In this document: positions 26,468 through 35,057 of the stretch, one piece after another
Layout of the letters: the number at the start of each line of letters is the position of its first letter
How positions within the stretch are numbered: the first letter of the stretch is position 1
DNA from: Anaerolineales bacterium
Lineage (GTDB): Bacteria > Chloroflexota > Anaerolineae > Anaerolineales > Villigracilaceae
Direction: 5' to 3'
Assembly (NCBI GenBank): GCA_919902735.1
Contig: CAKKRM010000218.1
Location: 1-46,767 of the forward strand
DNA: 46,767 bases
Made by a program: the position numbers and the translations under genes
The notes under the pieces: model-generated
Databases searched by the model: none
Told to the model about the DNA's origin: nothing
The model's input: the letters and a program-made list of their open reading frames with translations, nothing else

Positions 26468-27666
26468 AGGGGTTGCTCTCCTGCCAGTTCAACCAACTGG
26501 CTGGCAATCACTTTCGCCGCGTTGGGGTTGGATAATTTTTTCAGCGCGACTCGCATAGCTTCACGTTTGTTTTCATTCATCAACAGGTCTTTCAGCACTG
26601 GCAGGAGTTTATCTTCCAATACTTCATCCTGCAAGATGACTGCGGCATTCTTTTCGGCAAGATAATCGGCGTTGACTTTTTGATAACGCCAGGCATACGG
26701 ATATGGCACGAGCACAGCGGGCAGGCTAAAGAAGGGATATTCACCCAGCGTGGATGCGCCAGCGCGGGAGAGGACCAAATCTGCGGCGGCGAGGGCGGCT
26801 CCCATTTCATGCGAGTAGGGCATGGCATGATATTGCGACTTCAACTGCGCGGGCAATGCCTGCGCGGCTTTTTCGATGACAGGCCAATCCAATAAACCTG
26901 TGAGGTGAATGACCTGCGCGATCTCTAAAATTTCTTCGAGATGATTCAAGACGGCCATGTTGATCGAGCGCGCGCCTTTGCTTCCGCCAGTGACAAGTAA
27001 TATGGGCTTGGCCGCATCCAGCCCAAAGTGTCCAGTCGCTTTTTCGCGGGACCAAGCTGAGAGGTCCGCACGAAGCGGGTAGCCTGTGACGGTGATTCTC
27101 TCAAGGCGTGAAAAATATTTTTTCGAGTCGGGAGCGGTCACAGTGACGACATCCGCAAAATTGGAAAGGAATTTGAGCGCAAGGCCTGGCTCGATATCCG
27201 GCACATACAATACGGTTGGAATGTTTCGGCCAGCCAGCGCCATGGGCGCGGCGACGAAACCGCCGGTGAAGAAGAGCACATCGGGTTTGAAGTTACGCAA
27301 AATGCGGCGGGACTCAAAGACTCCGCGTGTGAGCTTGGCAAGGTTGCCGGGCAAGGCGCGCAGACCAACGCCATGCACGCCTGCGGCTGGAACAGAACGA
27401 TAGGCAATGCCTTCGCGCTTCACGAGTTCCTCTTCCATGCCGCCTTCACCGCCGACCCACAGGGTTTGCAGGTTGAAGGTTGAAGGTTGGGAAGAGGTTG
27501 AAGGTTGAAGGTTGAAGGTTGAAGGCTGAAAGCTGAAAGCTGAAGGCTGAACTTTTGAACCTGCAACATGTAACCTTTCAACCTGCAACTTTTTCAACGC
27601 TTCGAGAACGGCGAGTGCGGGATACACTCCGCCGCCCGTTCCACCAGCGCAAATTAGCAACCGCAC
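26464..27666 (-). CDS. murG: UDP-GlcNAc:lipid I GlcNAc transferase MurG, with a repeat-derived insertion
   Basis: The 400-residue GT-B enzyme turns lipid I into lipid II at the membrane. Core motifs are intact: LLICAGGTGGGVYPALAV, GGEGGMEEELV, FTGGFVAAPMALAGRNIP, LVTGGSKGARSINMAV and LVLSRAGASTLGEYPF. The GTG at 27666 is the start because a perfect GGAGGT lies 6 bases upstream; it overlaps ftsW by 89 bases. Residues about 25-67 are encoded by a long 7-nt-periodic array. They include a QPSTFNL-type heptapeptide repeated about three and a half times, and give some 35-40 residues absent from ordinary MurG. The insertion falls in the loop after the first helix, before the strand ending LWVGG. Confidence 0.94.
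   Translation of the reverse strand: MRLLICAGGTGGGVYPALAVLEALKKLQVERLHVAGSKVQPSAFSFQPSTFNLQPSTSSQPSTFNLQTLWVGGEGGMEEELVKREGIAYRSVPAAGVHGVGLRALPGNLAKLTRGVFESRRILRNFKPDVLFFTGGFVAAPMALAGRNIPTVLYVPDIEPGLALKFLSNFADVVTVTAPDSKKYFSRLERITVTGYPLRADLSAWSREKATGHFGLDAAKPILLVTGGSKGARSINMAVLNHLEEILEIAQVIHLTGLLDWPVIEKAAQALPAQLKSQYHAMPYSHEMGAALAAADLVLSRAGASTLGEYPFFSLPAVLVPYPYAWRYQKVNADYLAEKNAAVILQDEVLEDKLLPVLKDLLMNENKREAMRVALKKLSNPNAAKVIASQLVELAGEQPL
27464..27598. repeat. Long 7-nt-periodic array inside murG
   Basis: The core 27471-27551 holds GGTTGAA six times, GGTTGGG once, GGCTGAA twice and AGCTGAA twice, with one 4-base interruption. 27552-27598 carries partly complementary units (CCTGCAA, CCTTTCAA), so the array can fold back. 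Because 3 x 7 bases make 7 codons, the protein shows a seven-residue repeat. Confidence 0.92.
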
Positions 27667-28837
27667 TGTAAGACCTCCATTCTTCATCTGTTGTTGTGCC
27701 ATCGCCAGCCTGACGCGAGATATTAAATAAAATGCCCAACGCCGCCAGTGTGGTGACGAGGTTCGAACCGCCCGCGCTGACGAAGGGCAAAGCGTTTCCT
27801 GCAAACGGCATCAGACCAACCATCACCGCCATGTTGATCAGCGCTTCCATGCCGATCCAAATTACCAAACCGGAAGCAAGCAGGGTGCCAAGCATATCTG
27901 GCGCGCGGCGGGCGATGACCAACCCGCGCCAGACGAGAAAACCATATAAACCAATCAACGCAACCGAGCCGAACCAGCCGAGTTCTTCAACAACGACTGC
28001 AAAAATACTGTCGGTGGGCGGCACGGGCAAACCAGTGAGTTTGGATTGCGACTGCCCCAACCCCACGCCGAACCATCCGCCGTTGACAATGGCTTCGAAC
28101 GAACGGCGCACATGGTATGAAGCCTGCAACGGGTCTTTGAGTCCCGCAAGGAAATCACCCACGCGTTGTTGGCCCGTGAGGCTGATGGACGCCACCAGCC
28201 ATGCGGCAATGAATGCAACGATCAGCAGGCCGCCGATCTGTTTCAAATCACCGCCTGCCAAAAAGAAAAGCAAGCCTCCCAGAACAAGCACGGTCGCGGC
28301 AGCGCTCAAATCGGGCTGCTGATAGATCAACCCGCCCACCACACCGAGGATCACGCCGAGCGGAATCAAACCAAAGGAAATATCGTGCAACTGCTGGCGC
28401 TTTGCATACAACCAAACGGCAAGATACATAATTGAGATCAATTTCGCCAATTCAGATGGCTGTACCGAACCCGCAATGAAAGAGCGTTTTGCGCCGAAGC
28501 GAATCTCGTTCATCAACAGCACGCCCATCAGCAAAACAATCGTCAATGCCAGGGCGGGCACAACCAGTTTGCGCCAGTGATGATAATCAAAGAATGCAAG
28601 GAAAATCGCGACGACCAATCCCAGCCCAAGCCAGGTCAATTGGCGGGTGAACATATACATCGGGTCATCGTACGCGCCGAGAGAAAAATCCCACGAGGCC
28701 GAGTACAACATCAACAACCCAAAGACCATCAGCGCCACTACCGAGACCAGCAGCGGCATGTCGAAGCCGCGCAAAAATCCTGCGGGGCTGTGCGAAGAAT
28801 ACGAGTGTTGCTCCTTTACGAAAGTTCGAGTACCCAT
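27578..28837 (-). CDS. ftsW: Septal peptidoglycan polymerase FtsW (SEDS family)
   Basis: The 419-residue protein has about ten membrane helices and SEDS signatures: GAKRSFIAGSVQPSELAK, GGLIYQQPDLSAAATVL (with the catalytic-region Asp), GGWFGVGLGQSQSKLTGLPVPPTDSIFAVVVEELGW and LPFVSAGGSNLVTTLAALGIL. FtsW polymerises lipid II with the class B PBP encoded by ftsI. The ATG overlaps murD by 22 bases. The last 30 or so residues, a basic tail ending RTRRSRSVEKVAG, overlap the start of murG by 89 bases and look unconserved. Confidence 0.95.
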   Translation of the reverse strand: MGTRTFVKEQHSYSSHSPAGFLRGFDMPLLVSVVALMVFGLLMLYSASWDFSLGAYDDPMYMFTRQLTWLGLGLVVAIFLAFFDYHHWRKLVVPALALTIVLLMGVLLMNEIRFGAKRSFIAGSVQPSELAKLISIMYLAVWLYAKRQQLHDISFGLIPLGVILGVVGGLIYQQPDLSAAATVLVLGGLLFFLAGGDLKQIGGLLIVAFIAAWLVASISLTGQQRVGDFLAGLKDPLQASYHVRRSFEAIVNGGWFGVGLGQSQSKLTGLPVPPTDSIFAVVVEELGWFGSVALIGLYGFLVWRGLVIARRAPDMLGTLLASGLVIWIGMEALINMAVMVGLMPFAGNALPFVSAGGSNLVTTLAALGILFNISRQAGDGTTTDEEWRSYSAVANLRWWNGRRSVSRTRRSRSVEKVAG

Positions 28838-30210
28838 TTTCTAAAAAATTCTCCTCTCTCTTCAAAATCCTTGAACTCATCATAACTCGTGCCGCCCGGC
28901 GAAAACAGGACGATATCTCCTGCGCTGGCGACTTCTGCGGCAAGGACGACGGCTTGCTTAAGAGTCTCTGCGCGATGAATGTCCACGCCTCTCTCCCCGC
29001 CGACAGTTGATACGGTTTTCTGAATCATATCCGCCGCCTCGCCAAAAACCACCAAATGATCCACGCGTTCACAAATCAATTTTGCAATGTCGCCCCACGG
29101 CAGATTCTTATCCCGCCCGCCGAGCATCAACACAATCGGCTCATTGAACGCATTAATATCTGCCATACTTCGTTCGGGCGCAGTCGCAATCGAGCCGTTG
29201 TACCAGTACACGCCACGCAATTCACGGACAAGTTCCAGCCGATGCCGCACCCCGCGAAATTCCTCTGCGGCTTCGAGCATGTCATCCAGTTTGAAACCCG
29301 CCGCATGACCGATGGTGAATGCGGCAAGCACGTTCGCCACATTATGGTCGCCGCGCAATTGAATTTTTTCACGCAACAACAAAGGCAGGTAGGCATGTCC
29401 ATCGCGCAGGTTCAACAATCCATCGTGTAAATAGGCGCCGTTCAAATTCTGATCCAGATCGTGCAGGCTGAAGGTCAGCAAATTACCTTTCACTTTATCG
29501 CGCAAACTCCACGCGCCTTTATCATCTTTGCCAAGGATGGCTGTATCTTTTTCAGTCTGAAATTCCAGAATCCGCGACTTGGCATTCGTGTACGCTTCCA
29601 TCGTGCCGTGACGGTCCAAATGGTTGGGCGTGATATTCAGGATGGCGGCGATATTCGGCGAGATGGTCATCTGCTCCAATTGAAAGGATGACAGTTCCAG
29701 AATGGCAATGTCATCGGCTGTCATCTCGTCCACGTAGTTGATGAGCGGGTCACCGATGTTGCCGCCGACGAAAACCGAATTCTGAATTCTGAATTTTGAA
29801 TTCTGAATTGAAAGTTTCGCCATCTCACCCACCAGCGTTGTGGTCGTCGTCTTGCCAGCCGAGCCGGTGATGCCGATGGTTTTGCAGGGGGCGGCTTCCA
29901 TGAAAATTTGAGAGTCGTTGGAAAGCGGAATGCCGCGTTTGACGGCTTCCTGCACGATGGGCAATGTCAACGGGACGCCGCCAGAGAGGCAGAGCACATC
30001 GGCCTTGTCCAATAATTCCAACGGATGCCCACCGACTGCCCACTGCACGGTCGTATCCGCGAGGGATGTACGGGCGGCGGATAATTCGTCCGCATGGCGC
30101 GAGTCACTCAAGGTCACGTTTGAGCCGTGACGAGAGAGCCAGCGGGCAAGGGCGAGGCCTTGTCTCGCTGCTCCGAGAATGAGGGTGTGGGTGTTGGTCC
30201 AGTTGGTCAT
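28816..30210 (-). CDS. murD: UDP-N-acetylmuramoylalanine--D-glutamate ligase MurD
   Basis: The 464-residue Mur ligase adds D-glutamate. Seen: LILGAARQGLALARWLSRHG, the P-loop GITGSAGKTTTTTLVGEM, FVGGNIGDPLI, LELSSFQLEQM, NITPNHLDRHGTMEAY and MLGGRDKNLPW. Residues about 133-144 (SIQNSKFRIQNS) are encoded by a 7-nt-periodic array and sit between the helix after the P-loop and VFVGGNIG, where a short turn is expected. All catalytic motifs are kept. Confidence 0.96.
   Translation of the reverse strand: MTNWTNTHTLILGAARQGLALARWLSRHGSNVTLSDSRHADELSAARTSLADTTVQWAVGGHPLELLDKADVLCLSGGVPLTLPIVQEAVKRGIPLSNDSQIFMEAAPCKTIGITGSAGKTTTTTLVGEMAKLSIQNSKFRIQNSVFVGGNIGDPLINYVDEMTADDIAILELSSFQLEQMTISPNIAAILNITPNHLDRHGTMEAYTNAKSRILEFQTEKDTAILGKDDKGAWSLRDKVKGNLLTFSLHDLDQNLNGAYLHDGLLNLRDGHAYLPLLLREKIQLRGDHNVANVLAAFTIGHAAGFKLDDMLEAAEEFRGVRHRLELVRELRGVYWYNGSIATAPERSMADINAFNEPIVLMLGGRDKNLPWGDIAKLICERVDHLVVFGEAADMIQKTVSTVGGERGVDIHRAETLKQAVVLAAEVASAGDIVLFSPGGTSYDEFKDFEERGEFFRKWVLELS
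29778..29812. repeat. 7-nt-periodic array inside murD
   Basis: Units AATTCTG twice, AATTTTG, AATTCTG, AATTGAA. It is translated in murD as an Ile-Gln-Asn-Ser rich loop. Confidence 0.85.
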
Positions 30211-30220
30211 AATTTTCCAT

Positions 30221-30308
30221 CGTCATTGCGAGGAGGGCGCTATTCCCGACGAAGCAATCTCCGTCACAGTGTATGAGATTGCTTCGGGCTGTCGCCCTCG
30301 CAATGACG
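30221..30308. repeat. CATTGCGAGG-type palindrome, copy 2, between mraY and murD
   Basis: The arms CGTCATTGCGAGG and CCTCGCAATGACG pair exactly, with inner GAAGCAATCTC / GAGATTGCTTC arms. It fills most of the 104-base gap between mraY and murD. Confidence 0.92.
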
Positions 30309-30314
30309 AAATAT

Positions 30315-31313
30315 TTAAACCTGCGAAAGTCCTATTCCGACCAGCGCGGCCATCAGGCCGATGAGCCAGAAGCGTTGAACGACCTGGGTTTCGCTCCAGC
30401 CGAGTAATTCAAAATGCAAATGGATGGGCGCCATTTTGAAGAAGCGTTTGCCTTTGGTCATTTTGAAATAGCCGATCTGGATCACCACGCTGAGCATTTC
30501 TGCAAGCGGGATGATTCCGATGACCAGCAGCATGGGCCACTGCCCCGTCATCAACGCGATGACGGCCAGCGCCGAGCCTAAGGCCATGGAGCCTGTGTCT
30601 CCCATGATGAGTTCGGCAGGATGAACGTTAAACCATAAAAAGCCAAACAGCGCGCCGACCAAAATAAAGCAGAAGCGCGCGATATACACCTGTTCCTGGA
30701 TCAATGCAATGCCGCCAAAGGCCGCAATGGCTGTGGCGGCGATTAAACCTGCCAGGCCATCCAGGCCATCGGTGAAATTAACGGCATTTGATTCAGCCAC
30801 AATGATGAAGGCGGCAATCGGCACATAAATCCAGCCAAGTTCCACTTCAAAGAACAAGCCGGGAAAATACATATCCGGCACATCAACCATATATTTCAAA
30901 ACATAAGCCGTGGCAATCGCCAGAATCACCTGGAATAGGAACTTGGTGCGGGCGCGCATCCCATCGCCTTTGCGCTTGCCGTGGATGCCTTCCCAATCGT
31001 CCACTGCGCCGAGGATGGCAAACCCAGTCATGACTGCCATTGGCAAAAGAATGGAGCGCCCTACCCCGCCTCCAGAGATACCGATCAATGCGACCGCATT
31101 CAATAAACCGGTCAACAACAGCACCGGCAAAATGAACATAACGCCGCCCATGGTGGGCGTGCCCATCTTTACGCGGTGGGCATCAGGCTCCTCCACGCGG
31201 ATGATCTTGCCAACTTTGAAATGCCGAAGAATACGAAGCAAAGGCCCGCCCCAAATGGCGGTCATGATGAAAGCCAGCCCAGCCAGGCTGAGGGATAGCG
31301 CGATCTGTCTCAT
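30315..31313 (-). CDS. mraY: Phospho-MurNAc-pentapeptide transferase MraY
   Basis: The 332-residue, ten-helix membrane enzyme makes lipid I from UDP-MurNAc-pentapeptide and undecaprenyl phosphate. Seen: RVKMGTPTMGGVMF, AVDDWEGIHGKRKGDGM (Asp pair), NFTDGLDGLAGLIAAT, MGDTGSMALGSALAV and APIHLHFELLGWSETQVV. In the last motif the usual HHH is HLH. Its ATG overlaps the murF stop codon (ATGA). Confidence 0.97.
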   Translation of the reverse strand: MRQIALSLSLAGLAFIMTAIWGGPLLRILRHFKVGKIIRVEEPDAHRVKMGTPTMGGVMFILPVLLLTGLLNAVALIGISGGGVGRSILLPMAVMTGFAILGAVDDWEGIHGKRKGDGMRARTKFLFQVILAIATAYVLKYMVDVPDMYFPGLFFEVELGWIYVPIAAFIIVAESNAVNFTDGLDGLAGLIAATAIAAFGGIALIQEQVYIARFCFILVGALFGFLWFNVHPAELIMGDTGSMALGSALAVIALMTGQWPMLLVIGIIPLAEMLSVVIQIGYFKMTKGKRFFKMAPIHLHFELLGWSETQVVQRFWLIGLMAALVGIGLSQV

Positions 31314-32725
31314 GACTTGACCTCCAGGGCGGCAGTGATGCGATCCATGCGCAAGCCGTGAGAACCTTTGATAAGAACGGCATCGTTCGAGGTGAGGTTT
31401 TTATTCAACCAATCCACGATTAGATCCGGAGTTTCAAATTCAAAAACATGGCTGGGTTTCATGCCAGCGCGGCGCGCGGCATCTGCGATCATGCGCGCGC
31501 GGGCGCCCAGGGTGAGCAAAGTCTTTGAGACCTGGGCGGCGCGCATGCCCACCATTTCGTGCCCCTGCTTTTCGTAGGGACCGAGTTCCAGCATGTCGCC
31601 AAGCACGGCAATCTTGCGTCCGTCCATTTCATCGAGCAAATTCAAAGCGGCCAGCATGGATTCGGGGGAGGCGTTGTAGGTGTCATCGAGGATCAACGCG
31701 CCGCTGCCACTGCGAACTGCCACAAGGCGTAATTGTGCGTGTCCGTGGGAAAGGCCTTCGAATATTTCCTGCCAGTGCAAGCCATCGTTCAATCCAACGG
31801 ATGCGGCGCGCAAAGCAGTATGAACGGAGTGCCGCCCAATCATGGGGATGTGTGTGTGCAGGGTCTCGCCTTTGTAGTGCAGGCGGAAACGAATACCGTC
31901 CAAACCAAGTCCTTCGATCTGGTCAGCCCACAGGTCGGCTTCAGGGGAAAGGCCGTAGAAGAAGACCCGCGCTTTGGATTTCTCTTCCATTCTGCGGACC
32001 CAGGGATCATCAAAGTTGAGGATGGCAACCCCGTCCGATGGAAGGGAATGGATCAATTCGCTTTTCCCTTTTGCAATGGCTTCCTGCGAACCTGCGCGCT
32101 CGGCGTGGACGGTGCCGACGTTCGTGACAACCCCGATTTGAGGCTGGGCAATATCGCAGAGGAATTGAATTTCGCCGGGGACGTAAAATCCCATTTCGAG
32201 CACGGCGCGTTCGTAGCCCTTGCCAAGTTTTAAAATGGTAAGCGGCAGGCCGATCTCGTTGTTCAAATTGCCGAGGTTTTTCAGTGTGCGGTAGCGCACC
32301 CCAAGCACTTCGGCAATCATTTCCTTGGTGGTGGATTTTCCAACACTGCCGGTGATGCCGACCACACGCAAATCCAGTTTGCGGCGCCAGAAGCGGGCGA
32401 TCTGTTGCAGGGCAGAGATGGTGTTGTCGACGCGCAGGCAGAGGGTAGAATCAAGCGTCAGCGGAGAATCAGCCGATAGACCGCCGCGCAGGTCAAGGGT
32501 CGGGAAAGAGGCGGGAACATCCTTTTGAATTAAAGCAAAAGATGCCCCCCTCTTGAATGCATCGGCAATAAAATCATGCCCGTCCACTTTTTCACCGGGG
32601 ATCGCCACAAAAAGCGAGCCGGGAATCACCTGGCGCGAATCAATGGCGGCTTCGGTGATGACCGCGGCGGCGTTCGGAGCGTGAACCGATGTGAGGGCTT
32701 CAAGGGCGTCGGCAAGTGTGAGCAT
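31310..32725 (-). CDS. murF: UDP-MurNAc-tripeptide--D-alanyl-D-alanine ligase MurF
   Basis: The 471-residue Mur ligase adds the D-Ala-D-Ala dipeptide made by Ddl. Seen: IDSRQVIPGSLFVAIPGEKVDGHDFIADA split over the N-terminal domain, the P-loop GITGSVGKSTTKEMIAEVL, the Mur motif TNVGTVHAERAGSQEAIAK and LILDDTYNASPESMLAALN in the C-terminal part. The start codon is one base after the ftsI stop and the gene overlaps mraY by 4 bases, implying coupled translation. Confidence 0.96.
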   Translation of the reverse strand: MLTLADALEALTSVHAPNAAAVITEAAIDSRQVIPGSLFVAIPGEKVDGHDFIADAFKRGASFALIQKDVPASFPTLDLRGGLSADSPLTLDSTLCLRVDNTISALQQIARFWRRKLDLRVVGITGSVGKSTTKEMIAEVLGVRYRTLKNLGNLNNEIGLPLTILKLGKGYERAVLEMGFYVPGEIQFLCDIAQPQIGVVTNVGTVHAERAGSQEAIAKGKSELIHSLPSDGVAILNFDDPWVRRMEEKSKARVFFYGLSPEADLWADQIEGLGLDGIRFRLHYKGETLHTHIPMIGRHSVHTALRAASVGLNDGLHWQEIFEGLSHGHAQLRLVAVRSGSGALILDDTYNASPESMLAALNLLDEMDGRKIAVLGDMLELGPYEKQGHEMVGMRAAQVSKTLLTLGARARMIADAARRAGMKPSHVFEFETPDLIVDWLNKNLTSNDAVLIKGSHGLRMDRITAALEVKS

Positions 32726-32726
32726 G

Positions 32727-34475
32727 TTATTTGGCTACGAGTTGCTGGCGAATATAGTCCGGAGGAATATTCAAAAGGATGACGGTTTTCTCGGCCATTT
32801 CGGCAAAGACGGGCGCGGCGGTTTCTGAACCCCAAATGGATTCAGACGGGCGCTCGAGCCAGACGTAGATCATGAACTGCGGGTCATCCACGGGGCCCCA
32901 GCCAATGAACGAGGTGTTGGTTTGGGTTGTATCGTAAAACCCACCGACTGGGATTTGCGCGGTGCCTGTTTTGCCGGCAATGCGGTAGCCGGGCACAAGC
33001 GCAAGCGACGCTTCCGATTCAAGCGAAATGGCGAGCATTTCCGAAAGCGTATCTGCGGTGGCTTCGGAAACGGGCGAGCCAGCAAATTGCGCGGGCACGT
33101 TGTACTGGCGGCCATCGCGCACCATGGCGTACAACGCATGAGGCATGACCATGCGTCCGTTGTTTGCGATGGATGAGACAGCCATCATCATCTGCATGGG
33201 CGTGGCGGTGACGCCCTGACCGAAGGAATTTGTGCCGAGGTCAACGGGATACCAATCCGCATCGCCCGGGACTTTGAGCCTGCCACTGACTTCCCCTTCC
33301 ATATCCACGCCTGTGAGATGACCAAAGCCAAAGGCATTCATGTAATCGTAAAAGATTCCCGCGCCCATTTGCGAAGTGATGGTGACCATGCACACGTTGA
33401 GCGAATGTTGTAGACAACCGACCATGTTCTGCACGCCCCACGGCTGTTGATCCCAATTCTGGATGGTGACTCCGCCAATGAGGATCGAGCCGGTATCGAG
33501 GTAGCTTGTGTTGGGAGTTACCGTGCCACTGTCCAATGCAGCGGCCATGGTAAGGATTTTTGTCACCGAGCCTGGTTCGTACGGTTTTGAAATGGCCGTG
33601 TCGAATTCGCTGGACTTGTCGAAGATGACGTTGTAATTCCAGAACTGATTCAAGTCCATGCGGCGGGAGGCGGCCATGGCGAGCAATTCGCCGTTACGCG
33701 GGTCCATCACAACGATGGCGCCGCCTTGCGCGCCATATGTCAGGAGAGCGTCGTCCAATATTTCTTCAGCCGCAGATTGCAGGTCGCGATTGATGGTGAG
33801 GATGAGGGTGGTGCCATTCTGTACGCGGGGAATCTCGAAGGCTTTGTTTGGGTCCGCGGGGACAAGCACCTGCACGGCGTTGCCCGAAAGCAGTGTGTCA
33901 TATTTCCCTTCGATTCCAAAATAGCCGCGTCCCTCGCGGGTGACAAAGCCAATGATGTTCGAGGCCAGCGCATCTTCGGGATAACTGCGCTGGGGATGCG
34001 CTTTGAATTGCAGGCCGGTCAACCCGCCCAATGTGCCTTCGGGGGCTTGTTCCTGCAAAGCCTTTTTCAACTCCTGAAGATTGAACGCCTGCTGCGCTTC
34101 GATAAAATCTGCAATGACGATGTAGGAAAGGCTTTGCGGCGGATTGTTGATCACATCCAGAATCTGGTTGTAATCCATGTTTAGTTCCGCGCTGACGGCA
34201 AAGGCAATGGCGTGTGGGTCGCGCACGGTGTTCAAGTCTACGCCGATCTCGTAGATGGTTTTGTTGCCAGCCAGCAAACGTCCGTGGCGGTCGTATATCT
34301 CGCCGCGGTCGGGGTAAAAGGTCTTCAATTCGTAGGCGTAGTTTTGCGCCTGCTGGCTGAAAATGGCAGCCTCGGCGCTGTTTTGAATGCGGGTCATCTG
34401 CACGATGATGGCAAGCGCGACCACTCCCATCGCGCTGATCAACACCTGGGTACGGCGCGCATATTGTTGTCTCAT
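32727..34475 (-). CDS. ftsI: Class B penicillin-binding protein (FtsI/PBP3 type)
   Basis: The 582-residue transpeptidase crosslinks septal peptidoglycan. It has an N-terminal membrane anchor (VLISAMGVVALAIIVQM), a dimerisation domain (YPDRGEIYDRHGRLLAGN) and the penicillin-binding domain with the three active-site motifs SVTK (in YEPGSVTKILTMAAALDSG), SLN (in CLQHSLNVCMV) and KTG (in IAGKTGTAQIP). No PASTA domain follows. The ATG overlaps the ftsL-like stop codon. The assignment as division-specific comes from its place in the cluster. Confidence 0.95.
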   Translation of the reverse strand: MRQQYARRTQVLISAMGVVALAIIVQMTRIQNSAEAAIFSQQAQNYAYELKTFYPDRGEIYDRHGRLLAGNKTIYEIGVDLNTVRDPHAIAFAVSAELNMDYNQILDVINNPPQSLSYIVIADFIEAQQAFNLQELKKALQEQAPEGTLGGLTGLQFKAHPQRSYPEDALASNIIGFVTREGRGYFGIEGKYDTLLSGNAVQVLVPADPNKAFEIPRVQNGTTLILTINRDLQSAAEEILDDALLTYGAQGGAIVVMDPRNGELLAMAASRRMDLNQFWNYNVIFDKSSEFDTAISKPYEPGSVTKILTMAAALDSGTVTPNTSYLDTGSILIGGVTIQNWDQQPWGVQNMVGCLQHSLNVCMVTITSQMGAGIFYDYMNAFGFGHLTGVDMEGEVSGRLKVPGDADWYPVDLGTNSFGQGVTATPMQMMMAVSSIANNGRMVMPHALYAMVRDGRQYNVPAQFAGSPVSEATADTLSEMLAISLESEASLALVPGYRIAGKTGTAQIPVGGFYDTTQTNTSFIGWGPVDDPQFMIYVWLERPSESIWGSETAAPVFAEMAEKTVILLNIPPDYIRQQLVAK

Positions 34476-34939
34476 TGCATTCCCTGTGAGGAAGAAATCT
34501 TTTCATCCATCCAATCCAACAGCGATTGGTTGTATTCCGGGGCAATGGTGAGCGCGCTCAATTGCAAATGCTGGGTTGCGCTTAAGATGAACGGCTCGGG
34601 TTCGGAATAGCCGGGCACCACCAGATATTCCACTTCATCTGATTCTATCGGGCGGAAACCAAGTTCGAGCGCGCGGCTTTCCATGGCGCTGGCGGAAGTC
34701 AATGACGCAAGCTGTGTCTGCAAGTCACCGCTCACCTGCTGGCTGATGGTGATCGAATAGGTCAAATCCTGAATTTCGCGCCCGGCAATGGCGGCTTGTG
34801 ATGTCACAATTAGATAAAGAGCCGCAACCATGGCAAGCGTAACCACGGCAAGCAAGGCGCCGCCGACCCACTGGCGTTGAATGCGCCAGGGGGCCACCTT
34901 GTAAGCATGAATGTAGTGGGTTACGTTTGGTATGTTCAT
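34472..34939 (-). CDS. FtsL-like bitopic division protein
   Basis: The 155-residue protein has a short cytoplasmic N-terminus, one membrane helix (about 27-48, VGGALLAVVTLAMVAALYLIV) and an external heptad-rich segment (REIQDLTYSITISQQVSGDLQTQ). It lies exactly where ftsL is found in other clusters, between rsmH and ftsI. FtsL-type proteins evolve quickly, so topology and position are the main evidence. They form a complex with FtsQ and the septal synthase pair. The C-terminal extension after about residue 100 is longer than in typical FtsL. Confidence 0.75.
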   Translation of the reverse strand: MNIPNVTHYIHAYKVAPWRIQRQWVGGALLAVVTLAMVAALYLIVTSQAAIAGREIQDLTYSITISQQVSGDLQTQLASLTSASAMESRALELGFRPIESDEVEYLVVPGYSEPEPFILSATQHLQLSALTIAPEYNQSLLDWMDEKISSSQGMQ

Positions 34940-34955
34940 GGTTTTGTGTCTCGTA

Positions 34956-35056
34956 TGTCATTGCGAGGGCGATCTTGTTCTTTGCCCGAAGCAATCTCCA
35001 ACATTTGCGGCTGGGATTGCTTCGTCGGAAAGAGCAAGAGCCCTCCTCGCAATGAC
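34956..35056. repeat. CATTGCGAGG-type palindrome, copy 3, between rsmH and the ftsL-like gene
   Basis: The arms TGTCATTGCGAGGGC and CCTCGCAATGACG pair, with inner CGAAGCAATC / GATTGCTTCG arms. It fills nearly all of the 118-base gap. Confidence 0.9.
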
Positions 35057-35057
35057 G

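Noticed and set aside
27667-27804. Upstream extension of murG within ftsW
   Set aside because: No conserved residues; the GTG at 27666 has a perfect Shine-Dalgarno sequence and begins the conserved glycosyltransferase fold.
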